The notes below the pieces were generated by a model, which was given only the letters and a program-made list of their open reading frames with translations, did not search any database and had not been told where the DNA came from. From Bog-473 sp036502025 (GTDB lineage: Bacteria; Actinomycetota; Acidimicrobiia; Acidimicrobiales; RAAP-2), in the NCBI GenBank assembly GCA_036502025.1, contig DASXZJ010000155.1:1-31143 (forward strand): DNA of 31,143 bases, read 5' to 3'. Position numbers and translations under genes: made by a program. How positions within the stretch are numbered: position 1 is the first letter of the stretch; each line of letters begins with the position of its first letter. Below are positions 8,740-16,067 of the stretch, in pieces.

Positions 8740-8768
8740 TTGACGGGGGACGCTGCACCAAACAAGGT
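8740..8768 (+). promoter_or_regulatory. Candidate promoter for the NCS1 permease
   Basis: TTGACG (8740-8745) is followed after 17 bases by CAAGGT (8763-8768). The -35 is good and the -10 poor. If used, it would give a 5' leader of about 240 bases ahead of the permease start at 9012, matching the folded region described separately. Confidence 0.3.
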
Positions 8769-8774
8769 GAGGGC

Positions 8775-9011
8775 TGACAACCTTCGGTCGCGGTTGCCAG
8801 GGAAGCGCGCCGAACCGGACAGGGCGGAGTGTGTGGACGCGAGACCGAAGGAGGCTGCCCCAGGCGACACGCGCGGCGGCTCGGTGCCTCCGCCACCATT
8901 CCGGTGGGCGTTCATAGGCCCTTCCTGCCGTCCGGTTCACGCTGACCTGGGTTGACGCGCTCCGCCGGGGAACCGGCGAACTGAACGAGGCGAACAGAGG
9001 GAGGCTTTGCG
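8775..9011 (+). promoter_or_regulatory. Structured 5' leader, unidentified riboswitch-like element
   Basis: The gap 8646-9011 contains no credible gene but has much potential structure upstream of the permease. CCTTCGGTC (8781-8789) pairs perfectly with GACCGAAGG (8843-8851). Inside that stem CGGTT (8791-8795) pairs with AACCG (8813-8817). A bulged hairpin spans 8891-8910. A 6-bp hairpin with a GGAA tetraloop is at 8963-8978. CCGGTTC (8932-8938) can instead pair with GAACCGG (8970-8976), which excludes the tetraloop hairpin. Alternative pairing just before the ribosome site (AGAGGGAGG, 8996-9004) resembles a riboswitch expression platform. I do not recognise a known class. Confidence 0.4.
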
Positions 9012-10505
9012 GTGGCAATCGCGGAAGATCTGGCGGTCATACATGACCCGCTGACAGAACAGGCGTTCCACGTCGAGCAACATGGCGTCGACTTCATCCC
9101 TGAGAGCGAGCGCTGGGCTCGTCCCCGCGACCTCTTCGGGATGTGGGGCGGGGCCAGCGTCAACATCGAGTACTTCATCTACGGCGCCATCCTGATGACG
9201 TTCGGCTTCTCCTTCGGTCAGGCGCTGTCAATCATCATCATCGGCAACCTTTCCTTCTTCCTGCTGGGCATCTGCAGCCTGCAGGGTCCCGACGCCGGTA
9301 CCACGGTCTTCGGAATCAACCGAGCCAGTTACGGGCCGAACGGTTCGCGCATCATCGCGTTCTTCAACTGGATCACCCAGGTGGGCTTCGAGATTGAGGG
9401 CCTGCTCCTCATCGTCGGAGCCGGGCTGGTGCTTTCGGGCAAAGCGGGCTTCGACCCCGGTGACCCGGCCAAGGTGGCACTGGTCATCGGTGCCGTGGTG
9501 ATCCAATTCGTGCTGCCGTTCCTGGGTCACGCCACCATGGTCAAGGTGCTACGGCTATTGATTCTGCCCTTCGTTCTCCTGTTCGTCGGGCTCCTGATCT
9601 ACGTCATCCCCCACGCCACCACGCACGGCGTGGCCCACGGCGCGGACTGGCAGGTCTACTTCGCCGGTCTCGCCTTCACCATCACCCTCTCGGGGTTGGG
9701 GTGGACCGAGTGCGGCAACGACTACTCGCGCTACCTCCCGCGAAAGTCGAAGTCGACCAGCATCATCGGGTGGGTCTTCCTCGGCACTGCCGTCCCAGAG
9801 ATTCTCATCATGACGCTCGGCGCGGCGACCGGCACCTACCTGACGACGGTCGGTACGTCGGCCAACGCTTTCCAACCGTTCCTCCACCAGAGCGCGATCC
9901 CGCCCTGGTTCGTCGTGCTGTTCCTCGTCTTCTGCGTGGTCCAGCTTTTCGCCATCAACAGCCTCGACCTGTACTCCTCAGGCGTCACGCTGCAGGCGAT
10001 GGGGATAAAGGTGAAGCGTTATCAGGCCGTCATAATCGACAGCGGGTTCTGCCTCGCCATCACCATGTTCGCCATCTTCAACTCATCGTTCAGCACCTAC
10101 CTGAAGGATTTCGTCGACGTGGTGATCGTGTGGATCGCGCCCTGGGTGGCCATCTTCCTGGTCGACTGGGTGTTGCGACGCTACCGGTACGTGCCGAGCG
10201 AGCTCCAGAAGACGGGCAAGGATGGCCTCTACTACCGCAACGGCGGCTTCTACTGGCCCGCGTTGATCGCTCAGCTCCTCGGGATGGTGGCTGCCATGGC
10301 CGGACTCAACCCGACCTTCAGCGTGCCCAACTGGCTGATCTCGGTATCGTGGCTCACCGGATCTGATGCCTTCACTCGGGCCGATTTCAGCATCTACATG
10401 GGCATCGCCGTGGGTGCGCTGGTGTATCTCGTCCTTTCCGCCAAGGACGTGCGCAAACAGGCCGACGCCCAGGATGAGCTGCTCAAGGCCGAGGGGATCT
10501 TCTAA
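9012..10505 (+). CDS. NCS1-family purine/cytosine permease
   Basis: This 497-aa integral membrane protein belongs to nucleobase:cation symporter-1. The N-terminal VEQHGVDFIPESERW is typical of the Fcy/CodB branch. The first helix region (WGGASVNIEYFIYGAILMTFG) and PDAGTTVFGINRASYGPNGSRIIAFFNWITQVGFE follow the family. About 12 hydrophobic segments are apparent. It should import cytosine, a purine or a related nucleobase with a cation. A cytosine deaminase, an Apt-like PRTase and upp lie within 4 kb. The GTG start has AGAGGGAGG 7 bases upstream. It is preceded by a long folded leader and followed by a strong hairpin. Confidence 0.88.
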   Translation: MAIAEDLAVIHDPLTEQAFHVEQHGVDFIPESERWARPRDLFGMWGGASVNIEYFIYGAILMTFGFSFGQALSIIIIGNLSFFLLGICSLQGPDAGTTVFGINRASYGPNGSRIIAFFNWITQVGFEIEGLLLIVGAGLVLSGKAGFDPGDPAKVALVIGAVVIQFVLPFLGHATMVKVLRLLILPFVLLFVGLLIYVIPHATTHGVAHGADWQVYFAGLAFTITLSGLGWTECGNDYSRYLPRKSKSTSIIGWVFLGTAVPEILIMTLGAATGTYLTTVGTSANAFQPFLHQSAIPPWFVVLFLVFCVVQLFAINSLDLYSSGVTLQAMGIKVKRYQAVIIDSGFCLAITMFAIFNSSFSTYLKDFVDVVIVWIAPWVAIFLVDWVLRRYRYVPSELQKTGKDGLYYRNGGFYWPALIAQLLGMVAAMAGLNPTFSVPNWLISVSWLTGSDAFTRADFSIYMGIAVGALVYLVLSAKDVRKQADAQDELLKAEGIF

Positions 10506-10519
10506 GTCGGGCTGGGGAT

Positions 10520-10555
10520 GGGGACCGCAGCCGCCACGAGTGGGCTGCGGTCCCC
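10520..10555 (+). terminator. Strong terminator-like hairpin after the permease
   Basis: A perfect 13-bp GC-rich stem (GGGGACCGCAGCC, 10520-10532, with 10543-10555) closes a 10-base loop 14 bases after the permease stop. It is not followed by a T-run, so it is not a canonical intrinsic terminator, but U-poor terminators are common in GC-rich actinobacteria. CCCCATGGGG (10558-10567) follows directly. The rest of the gap to 10739 shows only a weak dyad, AGTGA/TCACT at 10608-10619 inside TGCAA/TTGCA. Confidence 0.6.
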
Positions 10556-10739
10556 CACCCCATGGGGTCCAGCGCCCCGCTAGTTGAATTCCGGAGTGGC
10601 TGCAAAAAGTGAACTCACTGGCGTTGCACGGCCATCGGACCGCTCCGGGCCCCGCGCCCGGACCCCTTGAAGCCGCCAATGCGTCCCGCCACCGAATTCG
10701 GCTATCGGGATGGGTCCTTGCCGGGGACCTGGTCGCCGC

Positions 10740-11354
10740 TCAGTCCCACACCTCGACGAGCTCGCCGCTGCCGTCGTCGGCGGGCCGGAACAGCGGCATC
10801 GACCCTAGGGAGCGGACGTTATCGGCGTCCGCTCCGAGGGCAGTGCGCCAACCTGAACCCTCCGTCATGAGCGTGCCGATCACCACTGGGTCGGCCTCCA
10901 TGCGGCGCACCAGGCGGAGCGCAGCCAGCGTGGAGGCACCGGTGGAGATGACGTCGTCGACCACGGCCACCCGCCGGCCCCGGACGGCATGGACGCGGGC
11001 GGGGTCCATCCGCAGACGCTGAGCCTTCTCGGTGGTGATGGACGTGACCGGTTCGGACCACTCCTCACCCAGATGGATCTTCGGTGTCTTGTGCAGGATC
11101 ACGTAGTCGTCGAACCCGAGGGCCCGACTGGCCTCGATGGCCAGCGGGATGCCCATGGTCGCCACCGACACGACGATTTCGGGCGACGCCGGACGCATAA
11201 GGTCGGCCAGCTCGCGACCGGCCACCTCGGCGAAGTCCACGCCCAGGTCGACACAGATCAGAAGGGCGATGGTCAGCTCGTCGGAGAGCGGGACCAGCGG
11301 CAGGTCGACCACCTGGCTCCCGACGGTGGTCGAGTAGGTACGATCGGCAGCCAT
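10740..11354 (-). CDS. Phosphoribosyltransferase, adenine/purine PRTase-like
   Basis: From the ATG at 11354 this is a 204-aa type I PRTase. The PRPP-binding signature VVDDVISTGAST is at residues 131-142, preceded by VVSVATMGIPLAIEASRALG and the flexible-loop region HKTPKIHLGEEW. It resembles Apt/Xpt-like enzymes (COG0503), which join a free base to PRPP, but it is not canonical Apt and the base is uncertain. The frame opens to 11390, but GAGAG lies 8 bases before the 11354 ATG, and the longer form would overlap the divergent deaminase start at 11381. With the permease and deaminase it suggests nucleobase salvage. Confidence 0.82.
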   Translation of the reverse strand: MAADRTYSTTVGSQVVDLPLVPLSDELTIALLICVDLGVDFAEVAGRELADLMRPASPEIVVSVATMGIPLAIEASRALGFDDYVILHKTPKIHLGEEWSEPVTSITTEKAQRLRMDPARVHAVRGRRVAVVDDVISTGASTLAALRLVRRMEADPVVIGTLMTEGSGWRTALGADADNVRSLGSMPLFRPADDGSGELVEVWD

Positions 11355-11380
11355 GGGCATGACTCTCGTCGGAGCGGCCG

Positions 11381-11848
11381 ATGTCCGCAAGTGAGCCGCT
11401 CGGCGAGGACACTGCCCACGACCTTCTCAAGGTTGCCCTCCACGAGGCCCGACTCGGACTGAAAGAGGGTGGGATCCCCATCGGTGCCGCCCTCTTCCAC
11501 CGCGATGGGGCGCTGCTCGGGCAGGGGCACAACCGGCGGGTCCAGGACGACGACGCCTCGACTCACGCCGAGACGGCCGCCTTCAGGGCTGCCGGCCGGC
11601 GCCGGGACTACGCGGACTGTGTGATGGTGACCACGTTGTCCCCCTGCTGGTACTGCAGCGGGCTCATCCGCCAGTTCGGCATCGGTGCCGTCGTGATCGG
11701 TGAATCCGAGAACTTCACGGGTGGTCACGCCTGGGTGGCCGAGCACGGGTGCGAGGTCGTTCTGCTCAATGACCCCGAGTGCACCGAACTGCTTGGCACT
11801 TTCATCGCCCAGCATCCCGAGCTCTGGGACGAGGACATCGGGCTTTGA
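11381..11848 (+). CDS. Cytosine deaminase, yeast FCY1 type (zinc-dependent CDA fold)
   Basis: The 155-aa protein matches the small fungal cytosine deaminase along its length, not the bacterial amidohydrolase CodA. Seen are KEGGIPIGAAL, the substrate Asn51 (GQGHN), zinc ligand His62 with proton-shuttle Glu64 (THAET), zinc ligands Cys89 and Cys92 (TTLSPCWYC), and the C-terminal WDEDIGL in which Asp152 aligns with yeast Asp155. It should convert cytosine to uracil, the substrate of Upp. The ATG has GGAG 6 bases upstream. Its start is only 26 bases from the divergent PRTase start. A guanine- or adenine-related specificity is possible but less likely given the C-terminus. Confidence 0.87.
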   Translation: MSASEPLGEDTAHDLLKVALHEARLGLKEGGIPIGAALFHRDGALLGQGHNRRVQDDDASTHAETAAFRAAGRRRDYADCVMVTTLSPCWYCSGLIRQFGIGAVVIGESENFTGGHAWVAEHGCEVVLLNDPECTELLGTFIAQHPELWDEDIGL

Positions 11849-11863
11849 GGACGCCCAGCCGCC

Positions 11864-12790
11864 CTACCGGCTGTAGTCGCCGGCGTTCTGGGTGAACCCA
11901 GGGGGCACCACCGTGTGGAGCTGGGCCAGGTTGGCGGCGGTAGGCGGCAACCAGGTGACGTCCGACGTGACCACGGTCTGTGACCCGTCTCCCAGCGTGA
12001 CTCGGACCGGGAGGTCGGTGTCCTGGTCGATCCACATCGTGTCGACCGCCCCGACCGGCCAGGAGCCGGTGATCTCGAAGGCGGTCACGCCATCGATGGT
12101 CTGGGTCCCCGGCACCTGGGTGAACTGCCCCTTGGTGAGCAGCCACTGCACGCCGGCCGGTGACTCGGGCGTGTCCTTGCCGATCAGCAGTCCCGGTGGC
12201 ATCCCGCCGTTCGCTTGGTCCAGACACGTGGGGAGATTGCAGTTGGCCGGGACCGATGGCGTGGCATAGGTGTCGGTGGCCCAGGTGTGCGTCGCGTAGT
12301 TGACCTCGGTCGACGTCTGGGTCGCCCCATTGGTGACGTAGGTCTCATCGAACGTCGGTGCGCCACCGGTCGAGTTGGTGACCAGCCGAAACGTGTTGCC
12401 GTCGGCTGAGATCCAGTTGTCCAGATGGCCGCCGTCGCTCCAGGTGGACTGGACGTGGAACACGTCCCCCGACACGTCGGTGATGGCCGCCGTCACCAGG
12501 TCGACCAGCTTGGCGTGCGTGAGATGCATCGTCGGTCCGGCGCGGCGCGGTGGCGGGGAGGGCGTCCCCGTGGCGGCGGCCATCAGGGCCGCGATCACCG
12601 CAGCCGACGCGGCCACTGAGGCGACGCCGACGAAGACGGCCACCGCGCCCTTGCGATCGATGTGGCGGGTCCGTGCCTCGGCCACGGTCACCGACACGGT
12701 GCCCGGTGCGCTGGTGGAGGGATGGTGCTCCAGCAGGTCGGCCAGGAGCCGGTCCTCGAATCGTTGGGTGGTGGGAATCTGCGTGCTCAT
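11864..12790 (-). CDS. Membrane-anchored protein, probable sigma-factor partner
   Basis: The 308-aa protein has a short cytoplasmic part (about 1-47), one transmembrane helix (about 48-72), a Pro-rich linker and an extracytoplasmic domain of about 225 residues with two cysteines (184 and 189) that could form a disulfide. It starts 9 bases after the sigma-factor stop with GAGGAGG before its ATG, so the two are co-translated. That layout is typical of an anti-sigma factor, but the N-terminus lacks the HxxxCxxC zinc motif of ZAS anti-sigmas, so the role is inferred from position. It could instead be an exported lipoprotein-like target. Confidence 0.6.
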   Translation of the reverse strand: MSTQIPTTQRFEDRLLADLLEHHPSTSAPGTVSVTVAEARTRHIDRKGAVAVFVGVASVAASAAVIAALMAAATGTPSPPPRRAGPTMHLTHAKLVDLVTAAITDVSGDVFHVQSTWSDGGHLDNWISADGNTFRLVTNSTGGAPTFDETYVTNGATQTSTEVNYATHTWATDTYATPSVPANCNLPTCLDQANGGMPPGLLIGKDTPESPAGVQWLLTKGQFTQVPGTQTIDGVTAFEITGSWPVGAVDTMWIDQDTDLPVRVTLGDGSQTVVTSDVTWLPPTAANLAQLHTVVPPGFTQNAGDYSR

Positions 12791-12799
12791 CGGTCCTCC

Positions 12800-13408
12800 T
12801 CAGGGGACGGTGGTGATGGTGGACGGAACGGGGTGGGACACCGCCTGAGCCTCGAGGGTCGCTCGGAGGCGCCGGCGGGCACGCGAAAGGCGGGCCCGAA
12901 GGGCAATCGGGTTGATGCCGAGGATGCGGCACGCCTCGGCAGGCGAACACTGCTCGACGTGCACCAGGAGGAAGGCATCCTTCTCGGCGTCGGACAATCC
13001 CTCGAACGCGCCGGAAAGACGCCATCGCTGCCGCGAGGAATCGATCATCTGCTCCAGGCGGGCGATGTCGTCCTGCTCGAGGTGGCGCCGCCCGCTGAGG
13101 GCGTCGTGGAGCCGGGAGTCGGCCCGGGCCCGGCGGTGCTGGTTGCGCACCTCGTTGGCCGCGATCCCGTAGAGCCACATCGTCGGGGTGCCCCGAACCG
13201 GGTCGTAGGTCTGCGATCTGGTCATGGCCAGGAGGAAGGTCCGCTGCACCACGTCGGCCACATCGTGCGGTGACCGGCAGCGGCGGGAGGCAAACGCCAT
13301 CATCTGGTCGATGTGGCAGCGGTAGAAGGCCGCGAAGGCCGCCGGGTCGGACGACAGCGACCACGACAGCCGCTCCGCCGCGGGGTACGCCTCCTCGTTT
13401 GCGCTCAT
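12800..13408 (-). CDS. ECF-like RNA polymerase sigma-70 factor
   Basis: The roughly 202-aa sigma factor has region 2 at about residues 24-94 (FAAFYRCHIDQMMAFASRR, DVADVVQRTFLLAM, TPTMWLYGIAANEVRNQHRR) and region 4 at about 134-184 (LSDAEKDAFLLVHVEQCSPAEACRILGI and RARLSRARRRLRA). There is no region 1.1 or 3, as in group 4 factors. The start is uncertain. ATG 13408 is used here, but AGGGGGAG lies only one base upstream. GTG 13423 would add five residues and lacks a ribosome site. It lies downstream of upp, separated by a hairpin, and is followed by a membrane protein likely to regulate it. Confidence 0.88.
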   Translation of the reverse strand: MSANEEAYPAAERLSWSLSSDPAAFAAFYRCHIDQMMAFASRRCRSPHDVADVVQRTFLLAMTRSQTYDPVRGTPTMWLYGIAANEVRNQHRRARADSRLHDALSGRRHLEQDDIARLEQMIDSSRQRWRLSGAFEGLSDAEKDAFLLVHVEQCSPAEACRILGINPIALRARLSRARRRLRATLEAQAVSHPVPSTITTVP

Positions 13409-13465
13409 ACTCCCCCTACGCACCGGGAGCCATCTTTGTGACAGCGGGAGTCAGATGGCGGTCGG

Positions 13466-13485
13466 GCCGGGCGATTCAGCCCGGC
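13466..13485 (-). terminator. Hairpin over the upp stop codon
   Basis: GCCGGGC (13466-13472) and GCCCGGC (13479-13485) form a perfect 7-bp stem with a 6-base loop that contains the upp stop codon. No U-run follows on the minus strand. It may terminate or attenuate transcription between upp and the sigma gene, or protect the upp 3' end. Confidence 0.45.
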
Positions 13486-14108
13486 GGTCCAAAGAGCCGG
13501 TCACCGGCATCGCCCAGCCCGGGCACGATGTAGCCCAGCTCGTTGAGCTCGGGGTCGATGGCGGCGCAGTAGAGCAGTACCGATGGGTGGGCTGCGCTGA
13601 AGGCGACGATGCCGGGTTCGGAGGCGATGATGCACAGGGCGATCACCTGACATGCCCCTCGGCGCAGCACCAGGTCGCACACCTGGGTCAACGACCCCCC
13701 GGTCGCCAGCATGGGGTCGCACACGATGACCCGCCGCCCGCGCAGGTCGGCCGGCAGCCGATTGAGGTAGACCTCAGAGTGCAGCGTCACCTCGTCGCGC
13801 CGCAGGCCCACGTGGGCGACCTCGGTCAGGGGCACCACCTCGGAGATGGCCTGCACCATGCCCAGCCCGGCACGGAGAATAGGGACGACCAGGACGTTCT
13901 CGACCACCCGGCGGGCTACCGCGCCGTTGACCACCGGGGTGTCGACGGTCACCTCGGTCGTGCCCAAGTTGCGCAGCGCCTCGTAGGCCAGGAACCCCGA
14001 GATCTCCGAGATCAACTGGCGGAACGCGTCGCGGTCGGTTCGTTTGTCCCGCAACAGCCCCACCCGGTGGGCCAGCACGGGATGCTCGAGCACGATGACC
14101 TCGCTCAC
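13476..14108 (-). CDS. upp: Uracil phosphoribosyltransferase
   Basis: The 210-aa product is a full-length Upp, converting uracil and PRPP to UMP. The PRPP loop is DPMLATGGS (131-139) and the uracil-binding segment YIVPGLGDAGDR (193-204) is intact, as is ILRAGLGM (78-84). It starts with GTG overlapping the Rieske oxygenase stop as GTGA (14105-14108), without a good ribosome site of its own, so it is probably translated by coupling. With an FCY1-type deaminase and NCS1 permease nearby it completes a cytosine-to-UMP route. Confidence 0.96.
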   Translation of the reverse strand: MSEVIVLEHPVLAHRVGLLRDKRTDRDAFRQLISEISGFLAYEALRNLGTTEVTVDTPVVNGAVARRVVENVLVVPILRAGLGMVQAISEVVPLTEVAHVGLRRDEVTLHSEVYLNRLPADLRGRRVIVCDPMLATGGSLTQVCDLVLRRGACQVIALCIIASEPGIVAFSAAHPSVLLYCAAIDPELNELGYIVPGLGDAGDRLFGPPG

Positions 14109-15127
14109 CCGGTGAGCCCGTCTGCTACCGCGACCAGGTCGGACAGGACGCGACGCAGTTCGAGGGTGGTGCGATCGGCCCGGGTGTGCACCTCGGCCGT
14201 CGGCGCCAGCGGAAGCACCAGCTCGGAGAAGGACTCCTGGATCCTCATGTCCTCACGCAGCACGGCCACCTCGAAGTCGACCGCCTCGGCCATCCGCCCG
14301 GCATCGCCGGCCAGGTCGTCGCGCCAGAGGGTGGTGAACAGGCGACAACTGTCGGCGGTCTCGGGCTGGATGAAGAAGCCGATCACGTTGGAGCCTCCGG
14401 CCTCGACGAAGTCGATGCGGAGACTGAGGTGGAAGGGCGCGCTCAACCGGTAGGCCAAGCGGCGGGTTTGCACCAGGGGACGGGTACCGGCTGCCACGGC
14501 CGGATCCTCCCGGTTGGCAAACGAATGCTCGTAGGACATGGTGAAGGACCAGTCGTCGCGGGCCACGACGTATGGCGGCACCTCGGCCGCCTCGTCCGCC
14601 CCGAACGTCCCGGCGTGGACGAAGGGGAAGTGGGCCACGTCGAGGAAGTTGTCGGCCAGGAGGCCGGCGGATCCCCGGGTCGAGAAGGTGGGGAGGATGC
14701 CCTCGGCGAAGGACGGGTCGGCCGCTTCGGGAATCGACCCGAGTGGGGCGATCGGCTCCTCGGGGGCCAGGAAGACCAGGCCGTGCGCCTCGACCAGGCC
14801 GGCCGGCCGGGACAAGCGGGCGGCCGGTGGCAGGGTGGCCCCGGGACCCAAGGCCGGGATCTCCACGCAGGAACCCGAGGAGTCGAACCGCCAGCCGTGG
14901 TAGGCGCACTCCAGCACGCCCGCCTTGCACCGGCCGATGGACAGGGGCGTGCGACGGTGAGGGCAGCGGTCGGCGAATGCCACGATGTCCCCGCCTGAGC
15001 GGTAGAGCACCCAGGGCTCCCCCAGCAGCATGAACCGCGTCGGCTGGTCGGTCACCTCGGCCGGACGGGCCACCGGATGCCAGCAATGGCGCAGCGCCGG
15101 GTCCGTGTTGGAGAGGGCGCGGCTCAT
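14105..15127 (-). CDS. Rieske non-heme iron oxygenase, oxygenase component
   Basis: The 340-aa protein has an N-terminal Rieske [2Fe-2S] domain with ligands Cys55 and His57 (CPH) and Cys74 and His77 (CAYH). The catalytic domain has mononuclear iron ligands His166 and His171 in NFLDVAHFPFVH, and Asp163 is positioned to relay electrons between subunits. The third iron ligand probably lies near the C-terminus. It belongs to the vanillate-demethylase/PaO-like group, often O- or N-demethylases or hydroxylases. No reductase or ferredoxin partner is encoded nearby. Its stop overlaps the upp start, and it is divergent from an SDR gene 97 bases away. Substrate unknown. Confidence 0.85.
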   Translation of the reverse strand: MSRALSNTDPALRHCWHPVARPAEVTDQPTRFMLLGEPWVLYRSGGDIVAFADRCPHRRTPLSIGRCKAGVLECAYHGWRFDSSGSCVEIPALGPGATLPPAARLSRPAGLVEAHGLVFLAPEEPIAPLGSIPEAADPSFAEGILPTFSTRGSAGLLADNFLDVAHFPFVHAGTFGADEAAEVPPYVVARDDWSFTMSYEHSFANREDPAVAAGTRPLVQTRRLAYRLSAPFHLSLRIDFVEAGGSNVIGFFIQPETADSCRLFTTLWRDDLAGDAGRMAEAVDFEVAVLREDMRIQESFSELVLPLAPTAEVHTRADRTTLELRRVLSDLVAVADGLTG

Positions 15128-15224
15128 GGCCCACCACCCTCACCCGCGCCGCTCACCGGCGTCAAGGAGAGAGGGGCCAACTACAGTCCCCTCGACCGCG
15201 ACCGTCGGAACCGGAAGGCGCCCC

Positions 15225-16019
15225 ATGATCCTCGACCGTTTCACCGTGACCGATCAGGTCGCCATCGTCACCGGAAGCGGCCGCGGTATCGGTGCCGCCA
15301 CCGCCGTGGCCCTGGCCGAGGCGGGTGCCGACGTCGTCCTGGCGGCGCGCACCGAGGAGCAGCTCCGGGCGGTGGCCGCCCAGGTCGAGGCGACCGGGCG
15401 ACGGGCCGTGGTCGTGGTCGGCGACCTGACCGACAACGAGCTCATGGCTTCCCTGGCCCAGACCGCCCATGACGAACTCGGACGTCTCGACATCGTCGTG
15501 AACAACTTGGGCGGCACCATGCCCCGCCCGCTGCTCGATACCTCGCCGCGCGCGCTGGAAGAGGCCTTCCACTTCAACGTGGGAGCCGGCCATGCCCTGG
15601 TCCGGGCCGCCGTTCCCGCGATGCTCGGGGGCGACCACCCCGGCGGGGCCATCGTCAACATCTCCTCGGTCATGGGCCATGTGGGTGCCCGCGGCTACCT
15701 GGCCTACGGCACCGTCAAGGGCGCCTTGGAGCAGTACACCCGCCTGGCCGCCCGCGACCTGTCGCCCCGCATCCGGGTCAACGCGGTGGCCGTCGGCTCG
15801 ACCGCCACCTCGGCCCTGGACATCGTGATGGCCAGTGACGAGCTACGAACGACCATGGAAGAGGCCACCCCGCTCAAGCGCATCGGGCACCCTGACGACA
15901 TCGCGGCCACCGTCCTCTTCCTGGCCTCGGACGCGGGATCCTTCATCACCGGCAAGATCATCGAGGCCGACGGCGGCCTGCAATCGGCCAATCTCGAGTT
16001 CGGCCTCCCCGACCTCTAA
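15225..16019 (+). CDS. Short-chain dehydrogenase/reductase
   Basis: This 264-aa classical SDR has the cofactor loop TGSGRGIG (16-23), NNLGG (93-97), catalytic Ser148, and Tyr161/Lys165 in YGTVK. The C-terminal PLKRIGHPDDIAATVLFLASDAGSFITGKIIEADGG is typical of 3-ketoacyl-ACP reductase-like and steroid/alcohol dehydrogenases. Ala39-Arg42 suggests NADP, but this is weak. ATG 15225 is chosen because it is preceded by GGAAGG and begins the family core; the longer open frame from 15030 overlaps the divergent Rieske gene. A possible -10, TACAGT, is at 15182-15187. Substrate unknown. Confidence 0.9.
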   Translation: MILDRFTVTDQVAIVTGSGRGIGAATAVALAEAGADVVLAARTEEQLRAVAAQVEATGRRAVVVVGDLTDNELMASLAQTAHDELGRLDIVVNNLGGTMPRPLLDTSPRALEEAFHFNVGAGHALVRAAVPAMLGGDHPGGAIVNISSVMGHVGARGYLAYGTVKGALEQYTRLAARDLSPRIRVNAVAVGSTATSALDIVMASDELRTTMEEATPLKRIGHPDDIAATVLFLASDAGSFITGKIIEADGGLQSANLEFGLPDL

Positions 16020-16067
16020 AACAGCCGCAACGCAAGAACGAAGCGCGAACGTAAGGGAAGGAGCACT

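Noticed and set aside
8646..9011. Cobalamin riboswitch controlling cobQ
   Set aside because: No GCCACTG B12 box was found on either strand, and the strongest structure is oriented toward the permease, not cobQ.
10581..10700. Remnant of an insertion sequence
   Set aside because: No transposase fragment or matched terminal repeats with target duplication could be seen; only a short dyad is present.
15030..15224. N-terminal extension of the SDR
   Set aside because: The extra 65 residues overlap the divergent Rieske gene and resemble no SDR. A ribosome site precedes the ATG at 15225.
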